NCBI RefSeq assembly: GCF_047607445.1
Contig: NZ_JBLKRT010000008.1
Location: 60,036-124,035 of the forward strand
DNA from: Crystallibacter sulfonylureivorans_A
GTDB taxonomy: Bacteria > Actinomycetota > Actinomycetes > Actinomycetales > Micrococcaceae
DNA: 64,000 nucleotides
Direction of reading: 5' to 3'
Shown here in pieces: positions 16,837-25,262 of this stretch (positions are counted from its first letter, which is position 1; every line of letters begins with the position of its first letter). The notes beneath the pieces are model-generated. The model ran no database searches. It saw only the letters and a program-made list of their open reading frames with translations, and was not told the DNA's origin. Position numbers and translations under genes: made by a program.

Positions 16837-19310
16837 TCCTTCGTGTACCGCTGTGTTATTTGGACTTCACGATCTCCATCCAATAAGCAGAACTCCGCCC
16901 CGTGCAGGTGGGACGAAAGAAGCCGCGATGCGCGAACGCGTTCCAATCGGGGTGCTGTCACATCGATGAGGTCCGTTACGCCTACGTGGTCGTCCACGCA
17001 GGCCATGGCCTCCCGAATTAGCGCAAAGTCCAAGGCCACTCTGCTTCTGGTAGATCCGTCTGTTCCGATAAGCAGGAGGACCTGCTCGCCTTGACCTCGT
17101 CGGTCGGTTGTAAGTTCTGGTTCCCTGACGCGAACAGCAAGTTTTGGCTCCGTGGTTCTTCCGGTAATCGGTTCAGTTCGACTGTCGAACAGCGGCAGCA
17201 GGGAAGAGCCGGATTCAGCAGGATCCCGCTTAGGCCTAATGAGAGTACGCAGCGGAGACTTCAAATCATCCGGGAGATGCGGGGATTGCACCCAGGTTCT
17301 GATTAGCATGTCTACTTCGCGTCGAAACGCACAGATCCCGTTGGACACCGCATAAAGCCGGGTCAAGTAGGCCCCGTACCAGCCGGTGGCTTCCAACCGC
17401 TGGTCATCCTTGAGGTTCGGCGACTTCAGAAGTTGGCAAAAGGCTTCGTCTAGGCGTCTGTCAAAGTCCTTCACGACTGCACGGAAGGCGCTGTCTTCTG
17501 ATGTCGAGTCATGCAGGCTCTGGAGCGGTGTACCGTCCGAGGCGTGCACGGCAAACGCGTCAGAAATACGAGTAGCCCACCCTCCCTCTGGGGAATCCGG
17601 GCTCGAACCTGGCACGGCATCGTTTACTGGATCAACTGGGATTAAAAGCTTCAGGACAGGATCCCGGCTTGCTCCCTCCGCAGCTGCCGAGCGCATGCCA
17701 GCACCAAAGATGCCTTGGTTGAATCTAAGACCTGACAAGATTCGCAGGCGTTCAAAATCATCCTCCGGACTTAATCCGATCGGCTGGTTCGATATGACGA
17801 ACTCACCCAGACGTTCACGAGGCATCCGGGATGGCGCATCACCAACCAAAGCGCGGGTAAGGTACCCCCACAGTTCCCTGTACGTCATGCGAGTCGCCGA
17901 CACCAACTCAGCGCTTCGCGCCATGGTCAGCAGACCTGACCGAACCAGAGGTGAGCGGAGAGATTCCAGATTAGCCCGTAGTGGATCCGCAATCTGTCCG
18001 CGCACCTGTTCAAGAGGGCGGCCAAGCGATTCTTCGACAGTCTTTAGGACGTTGACCAACAAATCAGCGGCGGGAGCACTCGTGGCTTCCATCGCTGAAC
18101 GCTGAGCCAGTGGCACAATTCGATAGTCTTGAGCAGACACGGTGGAATCGGCCCCGATGGTGATGGCGGGACGTCCCTCGAAGAGCGAGCATTCGTCAAC
18201 GAACACAGCCAACACATTGGCAACATGCTTGTCCAGGTAGCTCAGCCTGGCGGACTGTACAAAGTCTTGCTCGGTAACGTGATTCAGTTGCCAAGACGAC
18301 TCATTCGAGTCATTGAGGGAGAAACCGTACAGCCATCGCACGAGTATATCTCCGGCGGTCCAGTCTCTGGACTCACGGAGTCGAGAGTCGGACATTTCCT
18401 CAACTAGGACGCCTCGATTTACGCACGCCATCAGGTGACGAGGTCGAGAAGGAACTGCATCGTCCACGTAGATGGACGTGATCCCATCGATATCAGATAT
18501 CAGCGGCGCCCGGTTGCCGGCTTCCAGATTGATTGTGGCGTCATTGACGACGACGAGGTCAGACTGGGTTCCGTGATACTCGTAGAGTCGATGCGCCAGA
18601 CCGTCGTCAAGTTCACTCTTGAGCCGCATCCCGGCTACCACCTGTGCAGTCGCGTGGGACTTCCCCGCTCCGGGCCCTCCAACAAGGAACAGCAAACGCG
18701 GTGGATGGCCCGCAGACACCCCGTCCTTCAGCCACTCACAGGCCTCTTGAACGCCAGCCGGACGCATGGCGGATGGCCAAGCTGATTCTATTGGGTGGTC
18801 CGGTCTCGCAGCGACGTCGGTTCCTCCTGTCGCCCGGTCCCACAGACCGACAAGGCCGTCCCAAACATTTTCATCACTCGCTGTTAAGGCGTTTGAGACA
18901 GACAAGGGACCTCTTTCCTTGGAGACGACTGTGCGGTCTCCTAGATTCAACTGAGTCACGGACTTGGCCACAGCCGATCGGGGGTCGACTATTCGTGGGC
19001 TTCGTGTTTCCTCAACGTTCATCGCTTGAAGCACGGCTACACGTAACGCGTTCTGCACATGGCTTCGCGGCTTATACCCTTCAACGAATCTCAAGCTGGA
19101 CTCTGCTAGGACGTGGCTAATATTGCAGAACTTGAACTCAATCGAACCCTTGCTGCGCCCAGTAAGAGACTGCACGCGCCGATTGAGTTCAATTTTCGAA
19201 TAGGCTCTGCCTTGGATTTCGCTGTCAAGCATCTCAAAATAAGCGGCGACGAGTACAGTCGTCTCGTCGTCACTCCACGGTTTCGATTCCCCCACATTGA
19301 CAACATACAT
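16833..19310 (-). CDS. P-loop ATPase with SANT-like N-terminal domain (DptF-like position)
   Basis: An 825-residue protein, first in the minus-strand operon. Residues 10-100 (WSDDETTVLVAAYFEML to GYKPRSHVQNAL) resemble, from memory, the small helical module found at the N-terminus of many HNH/DUF3883 nucleases, likely for DNA binding. A P-loop follows, GGPGAGKS (211-218), preceded by a hydrophobic strand (RLLFLV), then IYVDDAV and VFVDECSLFEG that could supply Walker B acids. The C-terminal half is unassigned. It is longer than DptF, which I recall as about 540 residues. A 4-bp overlap couples it to the next gene. Role as energy-using sensor or loader is inferred. Confidence 0.7.
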   Translation of the reverse strand: MYVVNVGESKPWSDDETTVLVAAYFEMLDSEIQGRAYSKIELNRRVQSLTGRSKGSIEFKFCNISHVLAESSLRFVEGYKPRSHVQNALRVAVLQAMNVEETRSPRIVDPRSAVAKSVTQLNLGDRTVVSKERGPLSVSNALTASDENVWDGLVGLWDRATGGTDVAARPDHPIESAWPSAMRPAGVQEACEWLKDGVSAGHPPRLLFLVGGPGAGKSHATAQVVAGMRLKSELDDGLAHRLYEYHGTQSDLVVVNDATINLEAGNRAPLISDIDGITSIYVDDAVPSRPRHLMACVNRGVLVEEMSDSRLRESRDWTAGDILVRWLYGFSLNDSNESSWQLNHVTEQDFVQSARLSYLDKHVANVLAVFVDECSLFEGRPAITIGADSTVSAQDYRIVPLAQRSAMEATSAPAADLLVNVLKTVEESLGRPLEQVRGQIADPLRANLESLRSPLVRSGLLTMARSAELVSATRMTYRELWGYLTRALVGDAPSRMPRERLGEFVISNQPIGLSPEDDFERLRILSGLRFNQGIFGAGMRSAAAEGASRDPVLKLLIPVDPVNDAVPGSSPDSPEGGWATRISDAFAVHASDGTPLQSLHDSTSEDSAFRAVVKDFDRRLDEAFCQLLKSPNLKDDQRLEATGWYGAYLTRLYAVSNGICAFRREVDMLIRTWVQSPHLPDDLKSPLRTLIRPKRDPAESGSSLLPLFDSRTEPITGRTTEPKLAVRVREPELTTDRRGQGEQVLLLIGTDGSTRSRVALDFALIREAMACVDDHVGVTDLIDVTAPRLERVRASRLLSSHLHGAEFCLLDGDREVQITQRYTKE

Positions 19311-19570
19311 GGTCCGGACGGGGTATCCATGTCCGACGCGAACGGCAGCGTAACGCGCTTACCGTCTCCCCTCTTTCAGACCCCTACCGAGTAGCGCATG
19401 ATTGTGCTTTAGGAGGGGCTGGTATTAAGCAACCCGCATCTCCCCGGTCGCCACAAGCAGCATTTTACGGTCTTTGCCATGACAGGGACAAACGCGCGAA
19501 TTCAATTCGCACTTCCTGCCCGACGTTTCTCAACTGACTTCCGGTTCGGTCAACTGATACAACTACAACT
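19311..19570. promoter_or_regulatory. Divergent control region with perfect 15-bp palindrome
   Basis: This 260-base region separates the start of the minus-strand ATPase operon from the plus-strand SIR2 gene and must hold both promoters. A perfect palindrome with a single central base, GCGAATTCAATTCGC, lies at 19496-19510. The octamer TCAACTGA occurs twice just upstream of the SIR2 start. No clear -35/-10 pair could be assigned with confidence. Confidence 0.4.
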
Positions 19571-21166
19571 ATGCCTGACTCGCACCTGTTCGTGACGATG
19601 GGCGATCTATTGCACCTACGCTGCGATGCATGGATGGCCCCTACAGATGAAGACCTCAATATCAGTCCCTTCTGGGAAAAAGGCGTGCCCGGGCTAACCG
19701 AAGCTGTTCGGACAAGTGCCGGACCCTCATTTCTAAAAGGTGAAGCTTTCGCCGTCTCGGCAGCCGAGTGGCCTCTCGATGAACCGCTACCCGTGTTTAC
19801 TGCCGTACCTCACCGGGGAGTTCAATCAGCCGAGGAATTGATACCCAGGGTGAGGGCTTTCCTTCTCGAAGCGGTTGAGGCAGTCTCTGACAGGCGACGA
19901 CCGGAACATACGAAAGCCCGCCCAACTCCCTTAATAGGCCTCCCGTTCTTCGGAACGGCGGCAGGAGGTGGTGACTTTCAGCGAGGTGAGATTATGCGCG
20001 CCATTCTCGACGCGATCCTCCAGGAATTACCTCTGCTGGCGTGTGACGTCGTTTTGGTTCTCCAAGATGAAGCAGCCTTTGCGCTAGCTCAAGAGGTCCG
20101 CCGAGCGAATGAGGTCTGTTACTGGTCCGCACTTCCGCCTGGACACTTGGACCAGGCCAAGCGTCTTGCGCACATGGCCAGAAAAGGACGCTTGGTTCCT
20201 TTCATGGGCTCCGGTGTGAGCATCAGTTCAGGGGCTCCCTCCTGGGATGGCCTACTGGATGAGCTGGCGCAAAGGATTGGCTTGAGCCCCGATTTGGCTG
20301 CGGGGTTCCGGAAGCTGAGTCCCCTAGACCGGGCGAACATCCTCCAGTCCCAGCATGAATCTTCGCGAGGTAGTGATGACTCGAGCGAATCTTTTGGGTC
20401 GCTGGTGGCGAGAAGCTTCTCGATGGAAAAGTATGGACTTGCGCCCACATTGCTTGCAAATCTGCCTTCTGAGGGAGCCATCACGCTGAACTACGATTCG
20501 TTGTTCGAACGGGCAAGCACCGATGCAGGTCGAAATCGCGCCGTCATCCCGCACGAATCAATGAGCCCCCACATCGACACGGGCTCGCGTTGGCTGCTCA
20601 AGCTCCATGGCTCAGTTTCGCAGCCGGACTCCATTGTGCTCACGCGCGACGATTATCTTGGATACAACGCGAACAGGGAAGCCTTGTCGGCGCTCGTCAA
20701 GGCGCATCTAATGACGCATCACCTGTTGTTCGTCGGATTCGGCCTCAAGGACGACCACTTCCATGAGATAGTCCACGACGTTAGACGGGCCATGCCCAGC
20801 AGACAGGGCGGAACCGGGATGCTCGGAACAGTGCTCACGCTCAACGCAGATCCGCTCCAAGCGCTCGCTTGGAGCGACAATCTCAGTTTCATCTCCATGG
20901 AAGACTCGGCACAGGAAGATTTGGCCCGCACTCTAGAAATCTTTCTTGATGCCCTAACCTGTTACTCCACGGCAAGTCACTTCTATTTTTTGGCGCCGAA
21001 GTATGAAGGTGGACTCAACCCCAAGGACAAACAATTAAGGCGGGAAATCCTTAAGCTGAAGACTCTGCCGGCTGCCCGAGGTGAAAGCAGTGTGGTTGAC
21101 GTAATCGACGAAATGCTTAGAACCCTTGGCTGGTCCGAGAATGCCTCGTACCACGAAGAGTTATAA
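19571..21166 (+). CDS. SIR2 family protein with macro-like N-terminal domain
   Basis: A 531-residue protein. The C-terminal part from residue 195 is a SIR2 fold: GSGVS (213-217, the NAD-binding GAGxS loop), TLNYD (305-309), KLHG with the catalytic-position His 346, and LLFVGFGLKDD. Such proteins in defence systems hydrolyse NAD+ to kill or stall infected cells. Residues 5-190 resemble a macro domain: MGDLLHLRCDAWMAPTDE parallels the GDI-x-DAIVNAAN strand-loop, and PLIGLPFFGTAAGGGDF parallels the glycine-rich loop of ADP-ribose binders. That N-terminal call is an inference from pattern. It is transcribed divergently from the ATPase operon and shares its lower GC. Confidence 0.78.
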   Translation: MPDSHLFVTMGDLLHLRCDAWMAPTDEDLNISPFWEKGVPGLTEAVRTSAGPSFLKGEAFAVSAAEWPLDEPLPVFTAVPHRGVQSAEELIPRVRAFLLEAVEAVSDRRRPEHTKARPTPLIGLPFFGTAAGGGDFQRGEIMRAILDAILQELPLLACDVVLVLQDEAAFALAQEVRRANEVCYWSALPPGHLDQAKRLAHMARKGRLVPFMGSGVSISSGAPSWDGLLDELAQRIGLSPDLAAGFRKLSPLDRANILQSQHESSRGSDDSSESFGSLVARSFSMEKYGLAPTLLANLPSEGAITLNYDSLFERASTDAGRNRAVIPHESMSPHIDTGSRWLLKLHGSVSQPDSIVLTRDDYLGYNANREALSALVKAHLMTHHLLFVGFGLKDDHFHEIVHDVRRAMPSRQGGTGMLGTVLTLNADPLQALAWSDNLSFISMEDSAQEDLARTLEIFLDALTCYSTASHFYFLAPKYEGGLNPKDKQLRREILKLKTLPAARGESSVVDVIDEMLRTLGWSENASYHEEL

Positions 21167-21474
21167 GAGGGACGCCGCTTGAGAATTTGTCCGCGGAGCC
21201 CGTGCTGTCCACGCTGCTCTGGCCGGGCGTACACGCGGTTGGCTGTGAGGCCCACGCTTCGAGGACTTCCGCCGGGTTTTTCTACATGCCTAGGGTCGAA
21301 AGCGTTTCGTCGATTTCCGGGGCGGCGCCGCGGGAAGTTGCGGAGCTACTGACGCTGTTGGCCATACCGTACACCTCGGCCCTCATGCGCGCTCGTTCGA
21401 TGTCGCCCAGGCCGTGACCCCACCACGTACGCTGTCGTCTTCCTCCCTTATGGTGAGCGTGCTCGTTGCTTCGT
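21167..21474. other. Intergenic end of accessory island
   Basis: I see no supported gene in these 308 bases. GC content returns to the high level of the flanks. A minus-strand frame ending near 21282 could encode a short peptide of about 34 residues starting MRAEVYG, but it lacks a ribosome site and a recognisable family. No tRNA or insertion repeat was recognised that would mark the right end of the island. Confidence 0.5.
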
Positions 21475-22449
21475 TCACGCTGACGCGATCTGCAGGACGA
21501 CGTTGCCAGCCTTTCGGCCTGTGTCGGCGAAGCGGTGGGCTTCGACGATGTCGTCGAGGTTGTAGGTCTCGTCGATGACGGCTCGGAAGTGGCCGGTTTC
21601 GGCGAGGTAGACAAGGTGCTTGAGGTCGCCGGCGGTGTACTTGCTGGTGACGACGACTTGCTTGCCGCTTTTCCGCATGCGGCTGGGTGCCCGCAGTATT
21701 GCTTTGAGGTCGGCAATGACCAGGAGCAGTGAGCCTCCGGGATTGAGAGAGGCGTCGACTCGCTCGAATGGGGCGTTGCCAACGCAGTCCATGATGACAT
21801 CGTAGGTCTTGCCTTCAGCGGTGAAGTCGGCCTGGGCGTAGTCGATAACCCGGTCAGCGCCGAGTGAAGCGACGAGTTCGGCGTTGGCTGCGCTGCTGAC
21901 CCCGGTGACGTGGGCACCGAGTTGTTTGGCGAGCTGCACTGCAGCCGTTCCTACAGCGCCGGAAGCACCGTTGATCAGGACGGGATCCCCGGGTTTGACG
22001 TCGGCGCGGTTGAGGAAGCTGTGTGCGGTGAGTCCACCAAAAACAAGGGTCACGGCTTCCTCGAAGCCCATGTTGCGGGGTTTGACGGTGAGGTTATCGT
22101 CTTCGCGCAGGCACGCATATTCGGCGTGGCCGCCGAAGTCAGCGCCGAACATTCCGATGACTTCATCGCCAGGGTGGAATTTGGTGACGTCGGTCCCTAC
22201 GGCCGCAACAACGCCTGCGAAGTCCATGCCCAAGACTCGATTGCGTGGCCGGAAGAGACCCAGGCCTTTCGCGGCCAACAACCCGAGGCCTTTGGGAACG
22301 TTGCGGCTCCTGGAACGGTAGTCAGCCGCGCTCACCGTGCTCGCGTGGACTTTAACCAGCACATCGCGTGGACCGGGCGAGGGCTGCGGCACCTCTTCCA
22401 CGCTGACGACCTCCGGGGCACCGAACTGCCGGTACACCGCGGCCCTCAT
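21475..22449 (-). CDS. NAD(P)-dependent alcohol dehydrogenase / quinone oxidoreductase
   Basis: A 324-residue zinc-independent medium-chain dehydrogenase of the quinone oxidoreductase type. It begins MRAAVYRQFGAPEVV, has the GroES-like fold over residues 1-125 with GMDFAGVVAAVG and GDEVIGM, and a Rossmann domain with INGASGAVGTAAVQLAK near residue 150 for NADPH binding. It reduces quinones or reactive carbonyls. The ATG overlaps the stop of the upstream DUF2306 gene by four bases, so both are probably one unit controlled by the TetR protein and operators upstream. Confidence 0.87.
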   Translation of the reverse strand: MRAAVYRQFGAPEVVSVEEVPQPSPGPRDVLVKVHASTVSAADYRSRSRNVPKGLGLLAAKGLGLFRPRNRVLGMDFAGVVAAVGTDVTKFHPGDEVIGMFGADFGGHAEYACLREDDNLTVKPRNMGFEEAVTLVFGGLTAHSFLNRADVKPGDPVLINGASGAVGTAAVQLAKQLGAHVTGVSSAANAELVASLGADRVIDYAQADFTAEGKTYDVIMDCVGNAPFERVDASLNPGGSLLLVIADLKAILRAPSRMRKSGKQVVVTSKYTAGDLKHLVYLAETGHFRAVIDETYNLDDIVEAHRFADTGRKAGNVVLQIASA

Positions 22450-23177
22450 CGGGAAGCTCCAGCCGGGAGGGCAGCGGACCTGCCGGACAGCCGCCGCGAG
22501 GACGCGGACCGGCGGGCGCGTCGGCGGATGAAGTATTCGGCGACCGCAAGGTTGAGCACCCAGGCTGCCCCCATCAGGATCGCCCGGCTCAATTCGTTGG
22601 TCGGGCCGACCAACACGAACCAGGGGATGCTCACCAGGGCTTGGGTTCCGGCCGCGATGCCGATGGCGTAGCCGCGGGCCATCCAGGCGCCGTGGGCAAC
22701 GAAGTTTCGCCGCCGGATCGCGACGATGCCCAGGACGATGCTCGCCGTCATGGCCGTGCCGAAGACCAGCCGAAGGACCAGCAGGATGACGCCGTCATCT
22801 TTGGGCAGATCGTAGAAGACCGCCATCCAGAGTCCGGACAGGGCCGAGAGCAGCCCCGCGGGAATCAGAATGACGCCGGCGATGCGGTGCCAGTTGCGCC
22901 GACCGCGCATACCGCGCCGCAGCGAGGGAACGAATTGGAAGGCCCCGAGCAAGCTGTACACGATGGCGGCGGGGATGTGGATCAGCACCGGGATGGGCGA
23001 GTCGAAGAACCGCTGGTTCGTCGGAGTGACTGCAGCGCCGCCGGTCAGTTCCGCCATCCGCAGCGACCCGAAGATCACCGGGATGATGCTGATGAATATC
23101 AGGCCGGCGGGCACCAGCCAGCCGGTTCGGGAGCGCTTGGCTGCCGGAGTGGCGCCAGTGGTTTCTGTAACCATCAT
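22446..23177 (-). CDS. DUF2306 family membrane protein
   Basis: A protein of about 243 residues with six predicted membrane segments, including the family-typical stretch HIPAAIVYSLLGAFQFVPSLR followed by HRIAGVILIPAGL, and a late FVAHGAWMARGYAI. The biochemical role of DUF2306 is not known to me. The start is the double ATG at 23177/23174, preceded by GAGGAT; frames further upstream run through the operator region and are not used. It is translationally coupled to the dehydrogenase gene downstream. The operators at 23196-23245 lie just upstream, so it is likely repressed by the divergent TetR protein. Confidence 0.8.
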   Translation of the reverse strand: MMVTETTGATPAAKRSRTGWLVPAGLIFISIIPVIFGSLRMAELTGGAAVTPTNQRFFDSPIPVLIHIPAAIVYSLLGAFQFVPSLRRGMRGRRNWHRIAGVILIPAGLLSALSGLWMAVFYDLPKDDGVILLVLRLVFGTAMTASIVLGIVAIRRRNFVAHGAWMARGYAIGIAAGTQALVSIPWFVLVGPTNELSRAILMGAAWVLNLAVAEYFIRRRARRSASSRRLSGRSAALPAGASR

Positions 23178-23195
23178 CTGATCCTCGGGTAGTTG

Positions 23196-23245
23196 GTGTA
23201 CGGCGTACACCTTTATGCTCCTAAAGCTAGGTGTACGGCGTACAC
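23196..23245. promoter_or_regulatory. Two identical palindromic operators for the TetR regulator
   Basis: The 15-base palindrome GTGTACGGCGTACAC occurs exactly at 23196-23210 and again at 23231-23245, with centres 35 bases apart. Both copies lie between the DUF2306 gene and the TetR gene, covering the divergent promoters. Perfect dyads of this size are typical TetR binding sites, so autoregulation and repression of the neighbouring pair are likely. Confidence 0.8.
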
Positions 23246-23285
23246 TTGTCAAGAGGAAGTTTCCAGTTCGCCAAAGGTGGTCCGG

Positions 23286-23978
23286 ATGGCACAGCAGTCG
23301 GAGGCGGTGCACCGCGCACCGCTGAACAGAGAGCGGGTGCTGAGCGCCGCCGTCGTACTTGCGGACGAAGCCGGCGTCGATTCGCTCAGCATGCGGAAGC
23401 TGGCTCAAGAACTCGGCGTGGTGCCGATGGCGCTCTACAAGCACGTGGCCAACAAGGAAGAACTGCTCGACGGGATGGTGGACGTCATCGTCGGCGAGAT
23501 CGATACGCGGCCCACCGGGTCGGATTGGCGGAGCGAGGTCCGGCAGCGGGTGCTCTCAGCGCGGGAAGTGCTGCTGCGCCACCCATGGGCCCGCCAGGTG
23601 CTGGAGTCGCGGACCAACAAGACGCCGGTGGTTCTGGATTACATGGACTCGGTGATCGGCATGTTCCGGGCCGGCGGGTTCTCGGTGGACCTGACGCATC
23701 ACGTGATGCACGCGCTGGGGAGCCGGATGTGGGGCTTCACCCAGGAGCTGTTCGACGATTCGCAAAGCGCGCCGGTGGAGGTGCCGCCGGAGATGCTGCA
23801 GATAATGGCCGCGCGGTTCCCCAATATTGCGGAAGTTGCCATGGCCGGCGCGCACGACGACGGATCCGTGGTGGGCCAGGGCTGCGACGACCAGTTCGAG
23901 TTCGAGTTTGCGCTGGACCTACTGCTGGACGGATTTGAACGGCTGCACCAGCAGGGCTGGACCTCGGCCCGGCGTTGA
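23286..23978 (+). CDS. TetR/AcrR family regulator with TetR_C domain
   Basis: A 230-residue repressor. The N-terminal helix-turn-helix is clear: LNRERVLSAAVVLADEAGVDSLSMRKLAQELGV followed by ALYKHVANKEELLDGM, the hallmark recognition helix and following turn of TetR proteins. The C-terminal region resembles the tetracycline-repressor-type ligand domain. The ATG at 23286 is chosen because the frame upstream crosses the operator repeats. It stands divergent from the DUF2306/dehydrogenase pair, which together with the paired palindromes points to local control. The ligand cannot be predicted. Confidence 0.87.
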   Translation: MAQQSEAVHRAPLNRERVLSAAVVLADEAGVDSLSMRKLAQELGVVPMALYKHVANKEELLDGMVDVIVGEIDTRPTGSDWRSEVRQRVLSAREVLLRHPWARQVLESRTNKTPVVLDYMDSVIGMFRAGGFSVDLTHHVMHALGSRMWGFTQELFDDSQSAPVEVPPEMLQIMAARFPNIAEVAMAGAHDDGSVVGQGCDDQFEFEFALDLLLDGFERLHQQGWTSARR

Positions 23979-23995
23979 CGCGGCGGGCCGCCGGC

Positions 23996-24616
23996 TCAGC
24001 GCATTTTGGCGGCGTGGACGAAGTCTCGGATGAGGCCGATGTCCTTGACGCCGCGGCTGGATTCGACGCCGCTGGAGACGTCCACGCCATGCGGCCGGAG
24101 CGCGGCAATCAGCATGCCGACGTTGGCCGGGGTCAGCCCTCCGGCCAGCAGCCAGTGACCGCGCGGCGGCTGTGCCTGGATGGCCGTCGGATCAAACGTG
24201 ACGCCGGCACCGGGTTCCACGGCATCGAGCAGGATCCGGCCGGTTTCCCAGTCCACCTTTTCATCGTCCGGGAGTGAACTGTAGGCCTCGGCGGAGAAGG
24301 CCCGAAGTGTGCGGAACCCGGCGTCCTCCAGCAGGCGGAGATCGCTGAGCGGTTCGTCACCGTGCAACTGGACGGTGCTCACCGCGGCGGCGCGGGCGGT
24401 CTCGATCACCTCCGCTATGGGCTGGTTGCGGAACACGCCGACGGTTTCGACTTCCGCCGGCACGGCTTCGCCGAGCGTGCGGGCTGCTGCGGCAGTGACG
24501 GTGCGCGGGCCGCCCGGTGCGAACACGAATCCGATGGCGTCTGCGCCGGCGTCGACGGCGGCCGCGACTGCTTCGGAGGTCCGCAATCCGCAGATCTTAA
24601 CGTAGGTTTGAGCCAT
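23996..24616 (-). CDS. trpF: Phosphoribosylanthranilate isomerase
   Basis: A 206-residue TIM barrel that converts phosphoribosylanthranilate to CdRP in tryptophan synthesis. Family features are VKICGLRTSEAVAAAVDAGADAIGFVF at the N-terminus, with catalytic-position Cys, VQLHGDE in the middle, the LDAVEPGAG segment and LAGGLTPANV followed by GVDVSSGVESSRGVKD at the phosphate-binding end. Its ATG overlaps the stop of the upstream cupin regulator (TAATG). It is outside any visible trp operon. In actinobacteria the isomerase is often supplied by PriA, so a separate trpF is a modest oddity. Confidence 0.92.
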   Translation of the reverse strand: MAQTYVKICGLRTSEAVAAAVDAGADAIGFVFAPGGPRTVTAAAARTLGEAVPAEVETVGVFRNQPIAEVIETARAAAVSTVQLHGDEPLSDLRLLEDAGFRTLRAFSAEAYSSLPDDEKVDWETGRILLDAVEPGAGVTFDPTAIQAQPPRGHWLLAGGLTPANVGMLIAALRPHGVDVSSGVESSRGVKDIGLIRDFVHAAKMR

Positions 24617-25188
24617 TATTCCTGCCCCTCTGTGCCGTGTGTGTAGGTATGCATCTGCTCGCCGTCGGGACCGAAGATGCTGAGGATCTCGACGCGCCTG
24701 CCGTCCGCGGAGCCCATGCTGTGCGGCACGCGGGTGTCGAACTCCGCAGCCTCGCCCGGCTCCAGCACCAGGTCCTTCTCCCCCAGCTTCAGCCGCAGCC
24801 GGCCGGAGAGCACGTAGAGCCAGTCGTAGCCGTCATGCGTTCGCTGCGGCGGCATGGTCTTGCGCGCCGGGTAGGTCATCTTGAACGTGCGGGTCGGCGA
24901 GCCGGGCGGGGACAGCCGGACAATCTGCACGCCGTTGCGGACGGACTGTGTGGGCTTGATCCGCGGATCCGGCACCTCGGCCGGAATCAGGTCATCAATG
25001 GTGATCCGCAGCTCGCGGGTGAGCGGCAGCAGGATTTCCAGGCTGGCCTGCCGCTTGCCGCTTTCCAGCCGCGAGAGCGTGGACACGGACATCCCGGTGC
25101 GGGTCGCCAAATCCTCCAGCGTGCGGTCCTGCTTGATCCGGGCGGCACGCAGCCGCGGACCGATTTGCTCCAGCACCGAGTCCTTCAT
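24616..25188 (-). CDS. XRE family regulator with C-terminal cupin domain
   Basis: A 190-residue regulator. Residues 8-65 are an XRE helix-turn-helix (RIKQDRTLEDLATRTGMSVSTLSRLESGKR). Residues 105-185 form a cupin barrel with DWLYVLSGRLRLKLGEKDLVLEPGEAAEFDTRVPHSM, the usual small-molecule sensor of this group. It overlaps trpF by one base at the stop and is divergent from an FAD oxidoreductase gene only 74 bases away, which it may control. The ligand is unknown. Confidence 0.88.
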   Translation of the reverse strand: MKDSVLEQIGPRLRAARIKQDRTLEDLATRTGMSVSTLSRLESGKRQASLEILLPLTRELRITIDDLIPAEVPDPRIKPTQSVRNGVQIVRLSPPGSPTRTFKMTYPARKTMPPQRTHDGYDWLYVLSGRLRLKLGEKDLVLEPGEAAEFDTRVPHSMGSADGRRVEILSIFGPDGEQMHTYTHGTEGQE

Positions 25189-25262
25189 GGCCCTCCTCCC
25201 TCAGTTTGCTGTTTCTGCAAAGATACTTGCAACCTTATCATCGGCTCCCGCACCCTTGGACC

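Noticed and set aside
2455..21166. DISARM or BREX
   Set aside because: The first helicase looks DrmD-like, but no DrmA, DrmB, DrmC, PglZ, PglX or BrxC-type gene was recognised.
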